From Aquibacillus albus (GTDB lineage: Bacteria > Bacillota > Bacilli > Bacillales > Amphibacillaceae): a DNA stretch of 64,000 nt. The position numbers and the translations under genes are program-made. How positions within the stretch are numbered: position 1 is the first letter of the stretch; each line of letters begins with the position of its first letter. Of this stretch, positions 24,261 through 33,139 are shown piece by piece. The notes under the pieces were generated by a model, which was not told the origin of the DNA, made no database searches, and worked only from the letters and a program-made list of their open reading frames with translations. The DNA lies in contig NZ_JAFBDR010000010.1 in the NCBI RefSeq assembly GCF_016908325.1, forward strand, positions 79,679 to 143,678, in the 5' to 3' direction.

Positions 24261-25665
24261 CCGTTAACACCAACCTTTGACCAGGCTCAGGAAAAATTTT
24301 GCCAGGGTTCAAAATGTTATTAGGATCCCAGCTCCTTTTAATCCGTTTCATCATCTCAAGCCCAACTTCGCCTAATTCCATTTCCATAAATGGCGCTTTT
24401 AGTGTCCCGATTCCGTGTTCTCCTGACAATGTACCACCTAATTCAATTGCTGCTCTAAATATTTCTTCAACGGCTTTTTCTACGCTTCTCATTTCTTCGT
24501 GATCTCGCTTATCTGCAATAATATTTGGATGCAAATTTCCATCGCCCACATGTCCAAACACGACTAAATCAACTTGATATTTAGCTTTAATTTGTTGTAA
24601 TCGCTTAAACATTTCGGGAATTTGACTTCGAGGTACCGTTGCATCCTCAGAAATTTTCGTTGGTTTTACTCGAACAATGGCTGGTGAAACGAGCTTACGT
24701 GCTTTCCATAACTCCGCTTCTTCTTGTTTTGTTTGAGCAACATTAATTTCTCTAGATCCAACTGATTTACACACTTCAATGACTTGTTTCAATTCATCTT
24801 TTATCGCTGCAAGATGACCATCGAGCTCAATTAAAACGAGCGCATCAACATCTGTCGGAAGTCCCATTGGTTGATAATCTTCTACAGCAATAATCGATGC
24901 CTGATCCATAATTTCCATTTTTGATGGTAAAATTCCTGAACTTAATATGTTCGTAATTGCTTTACCGGCGACAACAACATCTTCAAATAAAACCATTAAT
25001 GTTTGGGTTGCTTGTGGTTTTGGAAACAAGCGAAGTGTTGCTTCTGTGATGACTCCTAAGGTACCTTCCGACCCGACAATTAATTTAGTTAAATCATAGC
25101 CCGTTACGTTTTTAACCGTTCGACCACCTGTACGAATGATTTCGCCTTCGGGGGTAACTACTTCAAGCCCAATCACGTAATCTTTCGTCACTCCATATTT
25201 TAATCCTCTTGGCCCCCCGGAGTTTTCTGCTAGATTTCCACCAATCGTTGACACATGGGAACTACTCGGATCTGGAGGATAGATTAATCCATGTTCTAAT
25301 GCAGCATTATTAATTTGAGCAGTTAATACGCCTGGTGAAACGACTGCTACCATGTCCCCCGGATCAATCACCAACTTGTCCTTCCATTTGGATAAATCAA
25401 GGACGATTCCACCTTTAACTGGCAGTGGTCCACCACTTAAACTAGTTCCTTGTCCACGTGGATAAACGGGAATTTCATGTTCATTTGCTAGTTTAATAAT
25501 ATTTGAAACTTCTATGGTTGACTTTGCCATAATAACAACATCGGGTACATGCACTCCAAATGATGCATCGTAAGAATAACTATGTAAGTCGGCATTATCA
25601 GTTAAGATACATTCATGATCGACTATAACCTCTTTCAGTAAGTCTACTAATTTTTCCGTATCCAT
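24253..25665 (-). CDS. glcD: glycolate oxidase FAD-linked subunit
   Basis: A 470-residue FAD-binding PCMH-type oxidase. YPRGQGTSLSGGPLPVKGG near residue 68 binds the flavin. VFGHVGDGNLHPNI near residue 373 and GGTLSGEHGIGTLKAP near residue 414 are the active-site stretches of the GlcD/D-lactate dehydrogenase family. It oxidises glycolate (possibly D-lactate) to glyoxylate. The AAAGGGGGC ribosome site is well placed. It is first of the glcD-glcF pair. The glycerate kinase at 1618 and its CdaR-like regulator could use the downstream C3 product, though the two loci are 20 kb apart. D-lactate as substrate cannot be excluded. Confidence 0.92.
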   Translation of the reverse strand: MDTEKLVDLLKEVIVDHECILTDNADLHSYSYDASFGVHVPDVVIMAKSTIEVSNIIKLANEHEIPVYPRGQGTSLSGGPLPVKGGIVLDLSKWKDKLVIDPGDMVAVVSPGVLTAQINNAALEHGLIYPPDPSSSHVSTIGGNLAENSGGPRGLKYGVTKDYVIGLEVVTPEGEIIRTGGRTVKNVTGYDLTKLIVGSEGTLGVITEATLRLFPKPQATQTLMVLFEDVVVAGKAITNILSSGILPSKMEIMDQASIIAVEDYQPMGLPTDVDALVLIELDGHLAAIKDELKQVIEVCKSVGSREINVAQTKQEEAELWKARKLVSPAIVRVKPTKISEDATVPRSQIPEMFKRLQQIKAKYQVDLVVFGHVGDGNLHPNIIADKRDHEEMRSVEKAVEEIFRAAIELGGTLSGEHGIGTLKAPFMEMELGEVGLEMMKRIKRSWDPNNILNPGKIFPEPGQRLVLTDD

Positions 25666-25865
25666 AAATAAGCCCCCTTTTAATATTTATTTCAACAGGA
25701 AATGATTTTTCTCCTTCTCCCTACTATGTGCACCATTCAAATCAAAAAAATACTTGGGATTTTACCTGCTAGTATTGGTGCCAGGTAATACTTGTGATTG
25801 GATAACATCTACAACTAGTCCCCGAAACCAAGCTTATACGAAACACAATGAATCATTTTTCAGAA

Positions 25866-25893
25866 AAAGAGAATGCTGGTTAGCATTCTCTTT
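25866..25893. terminator. terminator of the GH18 gene
   Basis: Perfect 11-bp stem AAAGAGAATGC/GCATTCTCTTT with a 6-nt loop, just after the GH18 stop; T-rich flank on the minus strand. Confidence 0.8.
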
Positions 25894-25897
25894 AAGG

Positions 25898-27643
25898 TTA
25901 CTTTTTTACAACTTTTTTATAGTTTAATTCATCATGAAGTGTAGTCCATGCTGATTCATTTGCAAAATACTTACTCCAGCTAGCAATACCGGCTAAATCA
26001 TACTTATGAACAAGTTCAACTCTTTGCTTTAGTGAATGTTCGTTTTCTAACCACATTTTATATACGATGGGTTCATTTGGATCCTTATACTCAACATAGT
26101 GTTGTTTTGTCTCTGGATCAAGTTGAGGTTCAAGGCCGCGTTCATTCATCCAATTAATCGCCTGCTCCATGGATAAGGCTTTTGAACTGACTTCGACTGC
26201 CCCATCTTCCTGGTGTACCTCTTCCCAAAGTCTTGTGTAGAATGGAACACCAAGTAACACTTTGTCGTGTGGGACTTCTTCTAAGTAGTGCTCGAGGTTT
26301 TCCTCTACCCACGGAAGACTTGCAACACTACCAGCAACTGGCGACGACCCCCAATGCTCATCGTAGGCCATTACCATCATATAATCAACAGTCTCTGCTA
26401 ATGCTTCTCGATCATAAAACTTTGACCAGGTTGGACTATTGGAGATGAACGTTGTGTCTAAGGAAATGACAAGGCCTGCTTCATGTGCTAAAGGCGTCAA
26501 CTCTCGGACAAATTGGGTTAGCAGTACGCCATCTTCCTCATAGACATTCTCAAAATCTAGGTTAATCCCATCTAAATCATAGATTTGTGAGTAATGGAGT
26601 AATTGTCTTATCATCGTTTGCCTATTTTCATAGGTAGCCAAAGCCTCTTTTGTTAGGTCCTTATCAAAATCATTAGAAAAAAGGCCCCAAACGACATACC
26701 CTTTTTCATGGGCATCCTTTACATAGTCTTTCGAGCCATAGTTCCTGAGCTCGCCACTTCCTTCATTAAGGTGAAACCACGTTGGCGATAGTACTTGAAC
26801 CCCTTTAAGTTCCTGTACTGTTTTAGGAGTGTCTTCAGCACTATAAATAGCATCCCAAGTGACATGAATTGGCCATGATAGGTTACTAGAATAAAAAGTT
26901 TGTTCATCTGGCTTCGTTTTTGTGTTAATTGTAGTTATTCCACTTAACTTAATAGCATCCTTCGCTATATAACCACTAATTCCATCAGCTGATCGTATTT
27001 TATACCACGTACCATTGTCTTCTTCAATCGTCACTTGGTCTTCAAAACTTAACTCCTTTACGTAGGCAGCAGTCAATGAAGGCTCCGTTCTCATGCGTTG
27101 TTTGTCGATATCATCGTTTACATGAACGACAGCCGTTTGATAGCTTTGATTGTGTTTATAGAGATAAGTCGTATTTGTTTCACTAACAAACTCAAACGAG
27201 ATTGGATAAATATCGGTAAGCCAGGAAGTCGAAACAAAAAGGTCACCATTTGAATTGGTTATTGCAGGAAAGGAAAGTGGAAATTCCTCATTATTCATAT
27301 AATAATTCAGATGATTTGTTGGCATCTGATAGACTTCTTGTGAATTTGTAATAATAACAGATGATGTTTGCTCATCATAGGTAATATATTCATCTATGTT
27401 TTCTTTTATAAAAGAAAAGGAAAGGTACGGTTCTCCCTCGATCTGTTCAACCTCATTATATAAAACAGTGTTGTTATAAATCAGCGGAAAGTCCCCTTCA
27501 AAATAAGCTACTTTCTCATCTGAAGGAAATGGATAAATAAGCCAAAAGGTTATGGAGGAAGCAATAAAAAGTAATGCCATGATAGCAACAATATAAGGAG
27601 TTTTATTCCGATTAGGACGTACATGTGTTTCGACTCTCGACAT
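25898..27643 (-). CDS. membrane-anchored GH18 family glycosidase with SH3 domain
   Basis: About 581 residues. Residues ~15-37 are a membrane anchor (TPYIVAIMALLFIASSITFW). Next comes a region like the copper-amine-oxidase N-terminal fold (residues ~45-155), then a bacterial SH3 domain (about 170-235, ending YKIRSADGISGYIAKDAIKL), then the GH18 barrel. The catalytic motif is DLDGINLDFENV, with the Glu near residue 370, and MVMAYDEHW follows. The layout resembles spore or cell-wall glycosidases of the YaaH/YdhD kind, so peptidoglycan is a likelier substrate than chitin. I choose ATG 27643, with GAGGTG 6 nt upstream, over a GTG nine nt earlier. Confidence 0.85.
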   Translation of the reverse strand: MSRVETHVRPNRNKTPYIVAIMALLFIASSITFWLIYPFPSDEKVAYFEGDFPLIYNNTVLYNEVEQIEGEPYLSFSFIKENIDEYITYDEQTSSVIITNSQEVYQMPTNHLNYYMNNEEFPLSFPAITNSNGDLFVSTSWLTDIYPISFEFVSETNTTYLYKHNQSYQTAVVHVNDDIDKQRMRTEPSLTAAYVKELSFEDQVTIEEDNGTWYKIRSADGISGYIAKDAIKLSGITTINTKTKPDEQTFYSSNLSWPIHVTWDAIYSAEDTPKTVQELKGVQVLSPTWFHLNEGSGELRNYGSKDYVKDAHEKGYVVWGLFSNDFDKDLTKEALATYENRQTMIRQLLHYSQIYDLDGINLDFENVYEEDGVLLTQFVRELTPLAHEAGLVISLDTTFISNSPTWSKFYDREALAETVDYMMVMAYDEHWGSSPVAGSVASLPWVEENLEHYLEEVPHDKVLLGVPFYTRLWEEVHQEDGAVEVSSKALSMEQAINWMNERGLEPQLDPETKQHYVEYKDPNEPIVYKMWLENEHSLKQRVELVHKYDLAGIASWSKYFANESAWTTLHDELNYKKVVKK

Positions 27644-27817
27644 TTTTCTCACCTCATAACTAATGGTATAAGAATTTTGTCGATTTGGGAATGTTTTTTA
27701 TGGAATTGGTAAAAAGCGGGGTCCTTTTATTTGCATTACTTTACCCGTAGATTGAACTAATTTCGACGACTTGAGATTAAAAGTGGTGTACAGAACATCG
27801 TTAAGAGGTCATACATT

Positions 27818-27854
27818 TAGGCACTATAATGTCCTTTATGTAGCGCCTGACACC
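27818..27854. repeat. short palindromic repeat (AGGCAC...GCGCCT type)
   Basis: TAGGCACTA and TAGCGCCTGACACC surround an AATGTCC core. A member of the dispersed hairpin family with AGGC/GCCT arms; compare 63889-63911. Confidence 0.5.
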
Positions 27855-27902
27855 CTTAAATTTATAATCTATATGGACTGTCACGATTTCATATAGGTAC
27901 CT

Positions 27903-29099
27903 CTATGAGACAAATTGCCTTTTAGCAGCACCTTTTACTCTACCTTCTAAAAGTGTCAATATAATGGCTACGATAAGAAAGAAACTTGCTAATTGAAATA
28001 ATGTACCAATTTCAAAGAATAAAGCAAGAAAACCAAACACAACTCCACCGAGTCCAATCCCAAGGTCTATGGACGAGAAAAGCATCCCGTTTGCAACCCC
28101 ACGGCGATTATCCGGAGTTATGGAAAGTGTCCAGGATTGCAGTGTAGGTATTAATGTCCCAAACCCAATTCCAAATAATATACCGGCAATGGCTAGAACG
28201 ATATTTGAGTATGCAAAAGAAAGGACCCACATTCCTACAAATGTAGCAGCCGAACAGAAAATGACCAGTTCCTTTGGTCCTCTTCGATCAAACCACCTTC
28301 CAGCAAACGGTCGTACAAGAGTAGCAAATGCTGCATTTAGAAGATAATATAAAAAAATATGTTCAATACCGCGTTCCTCTCCAAATATAACAATAAACGT
28401 AATAATTGAACCATAGCTAAAGCTAGCCATGACTGTAATCAAGGCAGGATACAAGCCCTTTTTTTCTACTAAAGAGCCAAAATAAGAGAATTTCAAGTCT
28501 TCTTTCCTAGTACTCTTGACAGCTTCAGGCGTGGGATAGTTTACAATAAACAGCAAAATAATCGCAATAACTCCTAAAAAACCAGATACATAGATTAAAT
28601 TGGTAAAGCTTGTTTCCTGAAATAAATAGATTCCTAAGCTTGGAGCCACCAGCATCCCGACCGTTATGGACAGCCCATAATACCCCATTCCTTCACCTAA
28701 TCTTGAATCAGGAACTACATCTACTGCTGCGGTACCATTTACCGTGGTAGACCACCCCCATGCAAGACCATGAACGAAGCGAAACAGCAATAACAAGATT
28801 ATTATTTGGGAGATTGGATATATAATGGTGATAACCAATAAGCCTATCGCCCCAATTAATACTAGTGATTTTCTAGCCTTAAATTGTAGTATGTAGCCTG
28901 TATAAGGACGGCTTAAAACAGCGCCAATTGAAAAAAGGGCAGTAACCAAACCAACTTCAAAGCCAGACGCTCCGATTGATTTTAAATAAGGTGGCAATGA
29001 TGGAAGGAGCATTTGAAAAGACATAAAAATAAATAAGTTTCCTACGATTAACAAAATAAAGGATTTGGTCCATAAAGACTCAACTGGCTGCTGCCTCAA
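27903..29099 (-). CDS. major facilitator superfamily transporter
   Basis: A 398-residue protein with 12 predicted membrane segments. Motif-like residues include SRPYTGYILQFKARKSLVL between helices 2 and 3 and RPFAGRWFDRRGPKELVIF between helices 8 and 9, typical of MFS drug or metabolite carriers. The start is TTG at 29099, with AAGGAGAGG about 9 nt upstream. Substrate unknown; no neighbour gives a hint. Confidence 0.87.
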   Translation of the reverse strand: MRQQPVESLWTKSFILLIVGNLFIFMSFQMLLPSLPPYLKSIGASGFEVGLVTALFSIGAVLSRPYTGYILQFKARKSLVLIGAIGLLVITIIYPISQIIILLLLFRFVHGLAWGWSTTVNGTAAVDVVPDSRLGEGMGYYGLSITVGMLVAPSLGIYLFQETSFTNLIYVSGFLGVIAIILLFIVNYPTPEAVKSTRKEDLKFSYFGSLVEKKGLYPALITVMASFSYGSIITFIVIFGEERGIEHIFLYYLLNAAFATLVRPFAGRWFDRRGPKELVIFCSAATFVGMWVLSFAYSNIVLAIAGILFGIGFGTLIPTLQSWTLSITPDNRRGVANGMLFSSIDLGIGLGGVVFGFLALFFEIGTLFQLASFFLIVAIILTLLEGRVKGAAKRQFVS

Positions 29100-29191
29100 A
29101 AAATCCTCTCCTTTTCAACAAGCTATTAAGAAAATATTTCGACTCTCTAATTTTACCATACTTTAATACAGACATAGTTAATATGTGAAAA

Positions 29192-29241
29192 GGTACCAGG
29201 CACTATCTGTGGACAGTTGTCCATAAATAGTACCTGGTACC
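29192..29241. repeat. perfectly nested palindromic repeat (GGTACCAGG...CCTGGTACC)
   Basis: Outer arms GGTACCAGG and CCTGGTACC, middle ACTAT/ATAGT, and a central TGGAC/GTCCA stem around AGTT. This is the best-formed member of the hairpin family and shows its two-stem design. The rest of the gap 29100-29458 holds a partial copy near 29276 (GTCAGGCACC) and nothing else clear apart from the toxin leader. Confidence 0.75.
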
Positions 29242-29458
29242 CTATCCTTGGTAATTCACCCTAGTTTGATTTACTGTCAGGCACCACCTGTTGAGTCACG
29301 CTAGTTTTTAGCTAAGGGCATGTCCATAATGACGAGATGAATTGCAGAACAAAAAGAACGTTTGTTCCTTTTGTAAACGAAAGATAGTATAATAAAATAG
29401 TAACTACATAGCATGGTGGGCGGTTGGCCATCTTCCTTTCAGAAGGGAGGTGGTAAGG

Positions 29459-29566
29459 ATGACGACATACGAAGCACTAAGCCTAGTGGCACAATATTGC
29501 TTGACTTTATTAACTACTTTTACACTTATTGTTACCGTTGTTGTATACCTAAACAAAAAGAAGTAA
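29459..29566 (+). CDS. small hydrophobic toxin of a type I TA system (holin-like toxin family)
   Basis: A 35-residue peptide beginning MTTYEALSLVAQYCLTLL, followed by a hydrophobic stretch and LNKKK. The MxTYEALSL head and Lys tail are hallmarks of the putative holin-like toxin family (TxpA-type). GGGAGGTGG lies 6 nt before the ATG; an upstream CCTTTC can pair with AGAAGGG next to it, which may dampen translation. The stop codon sits inside a bidirectional terminator shared with an antisense RNA. Together with promoter and terminator of that RNA this is a complete type I module. Confidence 0.8.
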   Translation: MTTYEALSLVAQYCLTLLTTFTLIVTVVVYLNKKK

Positions 29567-29685
29567 CCGCCCCAAGACCAATGGACGACGGTTACTTCTT
29601 TTGATAAACAACTAAATTTGGTCAACCGCTCTAGATGCGGTCTGTAGTTACATTACCGGGTGGTTGCAGCCACTCGATTTTCTTT
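29552..29685 (-). ncRNA. antisense antitoxin RNA for the 29459 toxin
   Basis: Predicted from a perfect promoter (TTGACT, 17-bp spacer, TATAAT) and a terminator. The ~130-nt RNA contains a first hairpin (CGAGTGG...CCACCCGG region), a second one with ACCGC...GCGGT arms, and then runs antisense into the toxin 3' end. The inner part is nearly identical to the RNA at 57865, which has no toxin gene. Ends are inferred. Confidence 0.75.
29558..29600. terminator. bidirectional terminator of the toxin-antitoxin pair
   Basis: AAGAAGTAACCG (29558-29569) and CGGTTACTTCTT (29589-29600) are exact inverted repeats with a 19-nt loop; T-runs on both strands. Confidence 0.85.
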
Positions 29686-29691
29686 AATTTT

Positions 29692-29720
29692 ATTATAAGT
29701 ATTTTTATATTTACAGTCAA
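29692..29720 (-). promoter_or_regulatory. sigma-A promoter of the antitoxin RNA
   Basis: On the minus strand TTGACT (29720-29715), spacer 17, TATAAT (29697-29692). Near consensus; no minus-strand gene follows before the terminator. Confidence 0.8.
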
Positions 29721-29783
29721 ACGAGTTAGAGAATCAACACACATGTAATATAGTTTGGAGATAATGTTCATGGAGTTTACCTA

Positions 29784-30230
29784 TTACTTGCGCGAAAACC
29801 CTTCTTGCTCTAAATAATTGACAGCTCCATTATATGTAGGAAATGTTCCATCCAATATGTCTTCTGCATAGATGTTCCATAAGTCAAAATCATGTACAAC
29901 TCTTAGCTCTTGTTTCTCATTATTAATCCAAATCTCTTCAAACGTAGATTCAGACAAGGACTCAATTGACTCTTTAATAATGCTTCGAAGCTGTTGTTCT
30001 GTGAAATCCCGTATATTAACCATGCCTTTATGGTCAGTTAAAAAGTTTTTATTTTCGATCAATTCCGCGTATACAAACCCGTTACCGTTCGGATGGAGAT
30101 GATACACAACTGTCGTTTTATCCTGGATACTATCTTCATAATGGAAATTAACACGACCAAGTGACACGTCTTTTCGTTGTAACTCTGGAATGGATTCAAT
30201 TATCTCTAGTTTTTCTTCAAATGTAAGCAT
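29784..30230 (-). CDS. hypothetical cytosolic protein
   Basis: 148 residues, not recognised. It begins LTFEEKLEIIESIPELQRKD, is acidic, and has a central beta region (TTVVYHLHPNGNGFVYAELI) and a helical C-terminus ending EQEGFSRK. No membrane segment. I choose the ATG at 30230 because CGGAGGAAC lies 7 nt upstream; the frame continues 23 codons further upstream without a ribosome site. Composition and ribosome site make it a real gene; no function can be assigned. Confidence 0.7.
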   Translation of the reverse strand: MLTFEEKLEIIESIPELQRKDVSLGRVNFHYEDSIQDKTTVVYHLHPNGNGFVYAELIENKNFLTDHKGMVNIRDFTEQQLRSIIKESIESLSESTFEEIWINNEKQELRVVHDFDLWNIYAEDILDGTFPTYNGAVNYLEQEGFSRK

Positions 30231-30522
30231 GTGTTCCTCCGATAATAAGTATTTATGAGAATTATTATTATTATAACACTGTGTAGGATTAATACGCATA
30301 AATGCACTAAATGGAAGAGGGGATGGTTTATAATCCTATGCTTATCCCATATAAAATAAATTCACCGTGAACAAATAATACCTGTCGCAACCCTTAGTTG
30401 TGATTTTTCGATCGCACATATTTCTTTTTACGAGTGTTCACAGGCACTAAGCATTCTATCCAATTATCTCGGACGCTCCAATTTTTGATACTCTTCCATA
30501 TACTTACCATTGTTCGCTACAA

Positions 30523-30720
30523 ATGAAAATGGAAAAGTCAGAATTAAACCAAATCCTAGATGCATTAAAACTTCATGGAGAACAAGTAAACTCTAAGTTT
30601 GATGAAATGGATGTCAAAGTGACTACTCGTATCGAGAGGTTGGAAAAACAAATGAATGACCGCTTTAAACAAATTGAAGATGTGGACCTTTTGACGCCTA
30701 CCTATCTATTCTATATCTGA
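30523..30720 (+). pseudogene. 5' fragment of the coiled-coil gene family
   Basis: The first ~52 codons match the copies at 13934 and 20576 (SELNQILDALKLHGEQVNSK, then LEKQMNDRF). The match stops after DRFKQIE, and unrelated codons run on to a stop. The upstream match ends just before the ATG, so the shared leader with its GGAGGGAT ribosome site is missing and no good site replaces it. This is a truncated, probably silent, third copy. Confidence 0.7.
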
Positions 30721-30875
30721 GGAGCACAGGAGCATTCCTTCTACTTCCTGCTCAATCCACTTTTCCATTAAATACAAGTTAAGACATTAATCCGTACCCT
30801 TATTCACTAAAAAAGCTGTTCATACCTATGGTTTCATAAATACAAACAGCGGTTACCATTATATTTTCTTAAAGT

Positions 30876-31172
30876 TTACAATTGAGATTTACAATTGAAC
30901 GAAATAACATTTACACCCTTATTATATTCTAAGGCCTTTTCAAGTAGTTGCGAATAATCAGCAGGACTAAAAGTAATATCTTCACAATTTAAACATTGAA
31001 AGACTGGAAAATTACGTAATTCTACAGTTACACCATTTTCCATTTTTTCATAAAGTGTATCATCACTTGGAATAGCCCAATTGCCACAACAAACACATCT
31101 TTTTACTTGACCGTACTTTTTTTTAAGATCTTGTATTTGTTCCGCTTGAGACATTACATCAGCAGCTCCCAT
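30876..31172 (-). CDS. YgiT/MqsA-type zinc-finger protein
   Basis: 98 residues. Two CxxC pairs, RCVCCGNW and FQCLNCED about 43 residues apart, bind zinc in the way of the YgiT/MqsA N-terminal domain. The segment VELRNFPVFQC matches the usual strand before the second pair. A short helical tail follows, without a clear helix-turn-helix. I choose the ATG at 31172, with GGAGGGGCG before it. The gene upstream on the same strand (31292-31861) is a protein of unknown family, 120 nt away, so a toxin-antitoxin pair is possible but unproven. Confidence 0.7.
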   Translation of the reverse strand: MGAADVMSQAEQIQDLKKKYGQVKRCVCCGNWAIPSDDTLYEKMENGVTVELRNFPVFQCLNCEDITFSPADYSQLLEKALEYNKGVNVISFNCKSQL

Positions 31173-31291
31173 ATTCGCCCCTCCATTCATCTATAGATAA
31201 CTTTATTTTATACATCCTTCATATAATCTTCAAGGGCATAATGATATATATTATATGTATTCCCATATATTACAATTATTACACCCTAAAA

Positions 31292-31861
31292 TTATTTACG
31301 TAAACTTAAAATTGTCACAACCATTATTTCTTCCTTACATCCATCAACTGAATAGATTTCATTAAATGACACTGCAATCCTACCAATTTTTTGACCCAGT
31401 TTAGCTCTTATTGTAAAACTTAAACTAGGGATAGAGCTATATTGATTATTAAAATGTATTTTCGCTTTTTCTAATTTATCTGCATAAAATATTATCTCTG
31501 CTAGTTGATTCAGAAGTTTTGATTGCTGTGGAGAGAAACCTCTTTTTCTTATCTCACTATCACTTTTATCAACATAAGCATGCTTCCTTACATCGAACCG
31601 CTTTTTAGACTTGAAATCTTCCGGACCTAAGCACCCTGCTTTTAACTTATCAATCTTTAATAATATTTTCGACGTATCTAACATGTCTAGTTTAAAATCT
31701 ACCCCGTATTTTATTATATTTTCGGAGTTAAAAGCACTACCATTTTCGACAATTTGTTCTAGATAAGATGTTTTTAGGTTTAAGTCAAGAATATTATCTT
31801 TATCTATGCTAAAATTTTGATCATCAATAGAATAAAAGCTCTTAAGTTTGTTTTTATTCAA
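31292..31861 (-). CDS. hypothetical protein
   Basis: 189 residues, not recognised. It starts KNKLKSFYSIDDQNFSIDKD, carries basic patches (KSKKRFDVRKHAYVDKSDSE) and ends in a hydrophobic strand (KEEIMVVTILSLRK). The middle (LGQKIGRIAVSFNEI) suggests an alpha/beta fold. No membrane segment or signal. Its A/T-rich codons are typical of acquired genes. It precedes the zinc-finger gene on the same strand and the two may form a unit. Confidence 0.6.
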   Translation of the reverse strand: MNKNKLKSFYSIDDQNFSIDKDNILDLNLKTSYLEQIVENGSAFNSENIIKYGVDFKLDMLDTSKILLKIDKLKAGCLGPEDFKSKKRFDVRKHAYVDKSDSEIRKRGFSPQQSKLLNQLAEIIFYADKLEKAKIHFNNQYSSIPSLSFTIRAKLGQKIGRIAVSFNEIYSVDGCKEEIMVVTILSLRK

Positions 31862-31989
31862 AATAAACCAAATCCCCTACAGTTCCTACTAATTCAAGAT
31901 TATTATAGCATACCTCATGGGGCTAATGAATTAAATTTACATTTATTTCAAAATCTAGAATTAAGAGAACCGTCTCACTTCCCTTCCCT

Positions 31990-32021
31990 ACATAATACTC
32001 TTATTCGCCTTAGGCACCAAC
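31990..32021. repeat. 32-bp direct repeat, left copy
   Basis: Identical over 32 bp to 34034-34065, which is the 3' end of the PLD-helicase gene (codons for LVPKANKSIM and stop, read on the minus strand). The left copy has no gene attached. The two copies, in the same orientation, enclose about 2 kb with the EamA and APH-like genes, as expected from insertion or recombination of that block. Confidence 0.8.
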
Positions 32022-32187
32022 ATTTTTTCCAATAAAACTATTCATGATAAAGGGTTGAGTATATAATTTGTTGTGTTATACTTTTTATGCTTTGATTCAT
32101 TTCAAATAATATAATATGTTAACATGACTTCAGATGTAAGTCATTGTACGGAAGCCTTTAAAAATAGAGAGAGAAGAAGGTGAAAGT

Positions 32188-33114
32188 ATGAAGAATTATA
32201 TCGCATACCTCATAACTATAATAGGTGCGAGCTTTTGGGGGTTAACGGGACTATTTGTAGAATCTTTGTATGAACACGGTTTTACAGCATGGGAAATTGT
32301 CACCATTCGACTAACTAGTTCAAGCCTTATACTAATCATTTTGATGAGCTTGTTTTCGCGAAAGCACCTGAGCATTCAAATAAGGCACATCCCACATTTT
32401 ATTGGTTTAGGGGTTGTGAGTATCGTCATATTTAATTGGTGTTATTTCACAGTTATGGAGCAGACCTCACTATCTATTGCAGTAGTCTTACTTTATACAT
32501 CCCCTGTTTTTGTAGCAATTCTATCAAAAATAGTTTTTAAAGAACGAATTACTCGGAAAAAAATCGTATCACTAATCCTCACCATTGTCGGATGTTCACT
32601 CGCTATTAAACTCATCCCACTAGGTAATATCTCCATTCCAGCAATTAGTATTTTCTTGGGATTACTATCTGCTTTTTTCTGTGCACTTTATAGTATTATA
32701 GGTAAATTTATTAGTTGGCATTACAGTTTTCTAACCATTACTGTCTATTCATTGATAATGGGTAGTTTATTCATTTTCCCTACAAGTGGATTATGGAAAA
32801 AAACAGATGCTTTTGGATCCTTGGATGTTTGGCTTAATATATCCGGAGTTGCTGTCATTTCAACTATACTTGCCTATACATTATATACTTTTGGCCTGGC
32901 CTACATTGAATCTAGTAAAGCGGCTATCTTAGGAGCAATGGAACCAATCGTCGCAGTTTTAGTTGGTGTACTCATCTTTGGCGATGTATTGAACTTTTTA
33001 CAAGTTATTGGAATTATATTCGTAATAACCTCCGCCTTTATAACTGTATTTCACAGACAAAGGAAAGTTAAGGGATGGACAGGTGGAAAGAATGTCATTA
33101 AAAAAGGTATCTAG
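32188..33114 (+). CDS. EamA/DMT-family transporter
   Basis: 308 residues with ten membrane segments in two EamA repeats. The first begins ITIIGASFWGLTGLFVESLY and the second near FLGLLSAFFCALYSIIGKF. The ending GAMEPIVAVLVGVLIFGDVL is highly typical of the RhaT/EamA family, which exports amino acids, metabolites or drugs. The AGAAGGTG ribosome site is 6 nt before the ATG. A terminator overlaps its stop. It and the convergent APH-like gene lie between the 32-bp direct repeats. Confidence 0.9.
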   Translation: MKNYIAYLITIIGASFWGLTGLFVESLYEHGFTAWEIVTIRLTSSSLILIILMSLFSRKHLSIQIRHIPHFIGLGVVSIVIFNWCYFTVMEQTSLSIAVVLLYTSPVFVAILSKIVFKERITRKKIVSLILTIVGCSLAIKLIPLGNISIPAISIFLGLLSAFFCALYSIIGKFISWHYSFLTITVYSLIMGSLFIFPTSGLWKKTDAFGSLDVWLNISGVAVISTILAYTLYTFGLAYIESSKAAILGAMEPIVAVLVGVLIFGDVLNFLQVIGIIFVITSAFITVFHRQRKVKGWTGGKNVIKKGI

Positions 33115-33139
33115 ATCTATTGATCATGATACCTTTTTT
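33100..33139. terminator. terminator overlapping the end of the EamA gene
   Basis: AAAAAAGGTATC and GATACCTTTTTT form a perfect stem with a 15-nt loop; T-run on both strands. Confidence 0.8.

Noticed and set aside
29404..29625. 73-codon minus-strand frame opposite the small toxin
   Set aside because: It is the antisense of the toxin and terminator; the toxin has the strong ribosome site and the family pattern.
31817..32035. 72-codon plus-strand frame over the left direct repeat
   Set aside because: It crosses the 5' end of the hypothetical gene on the other strand and the helicase-derived repeat, and has no ribosome site.
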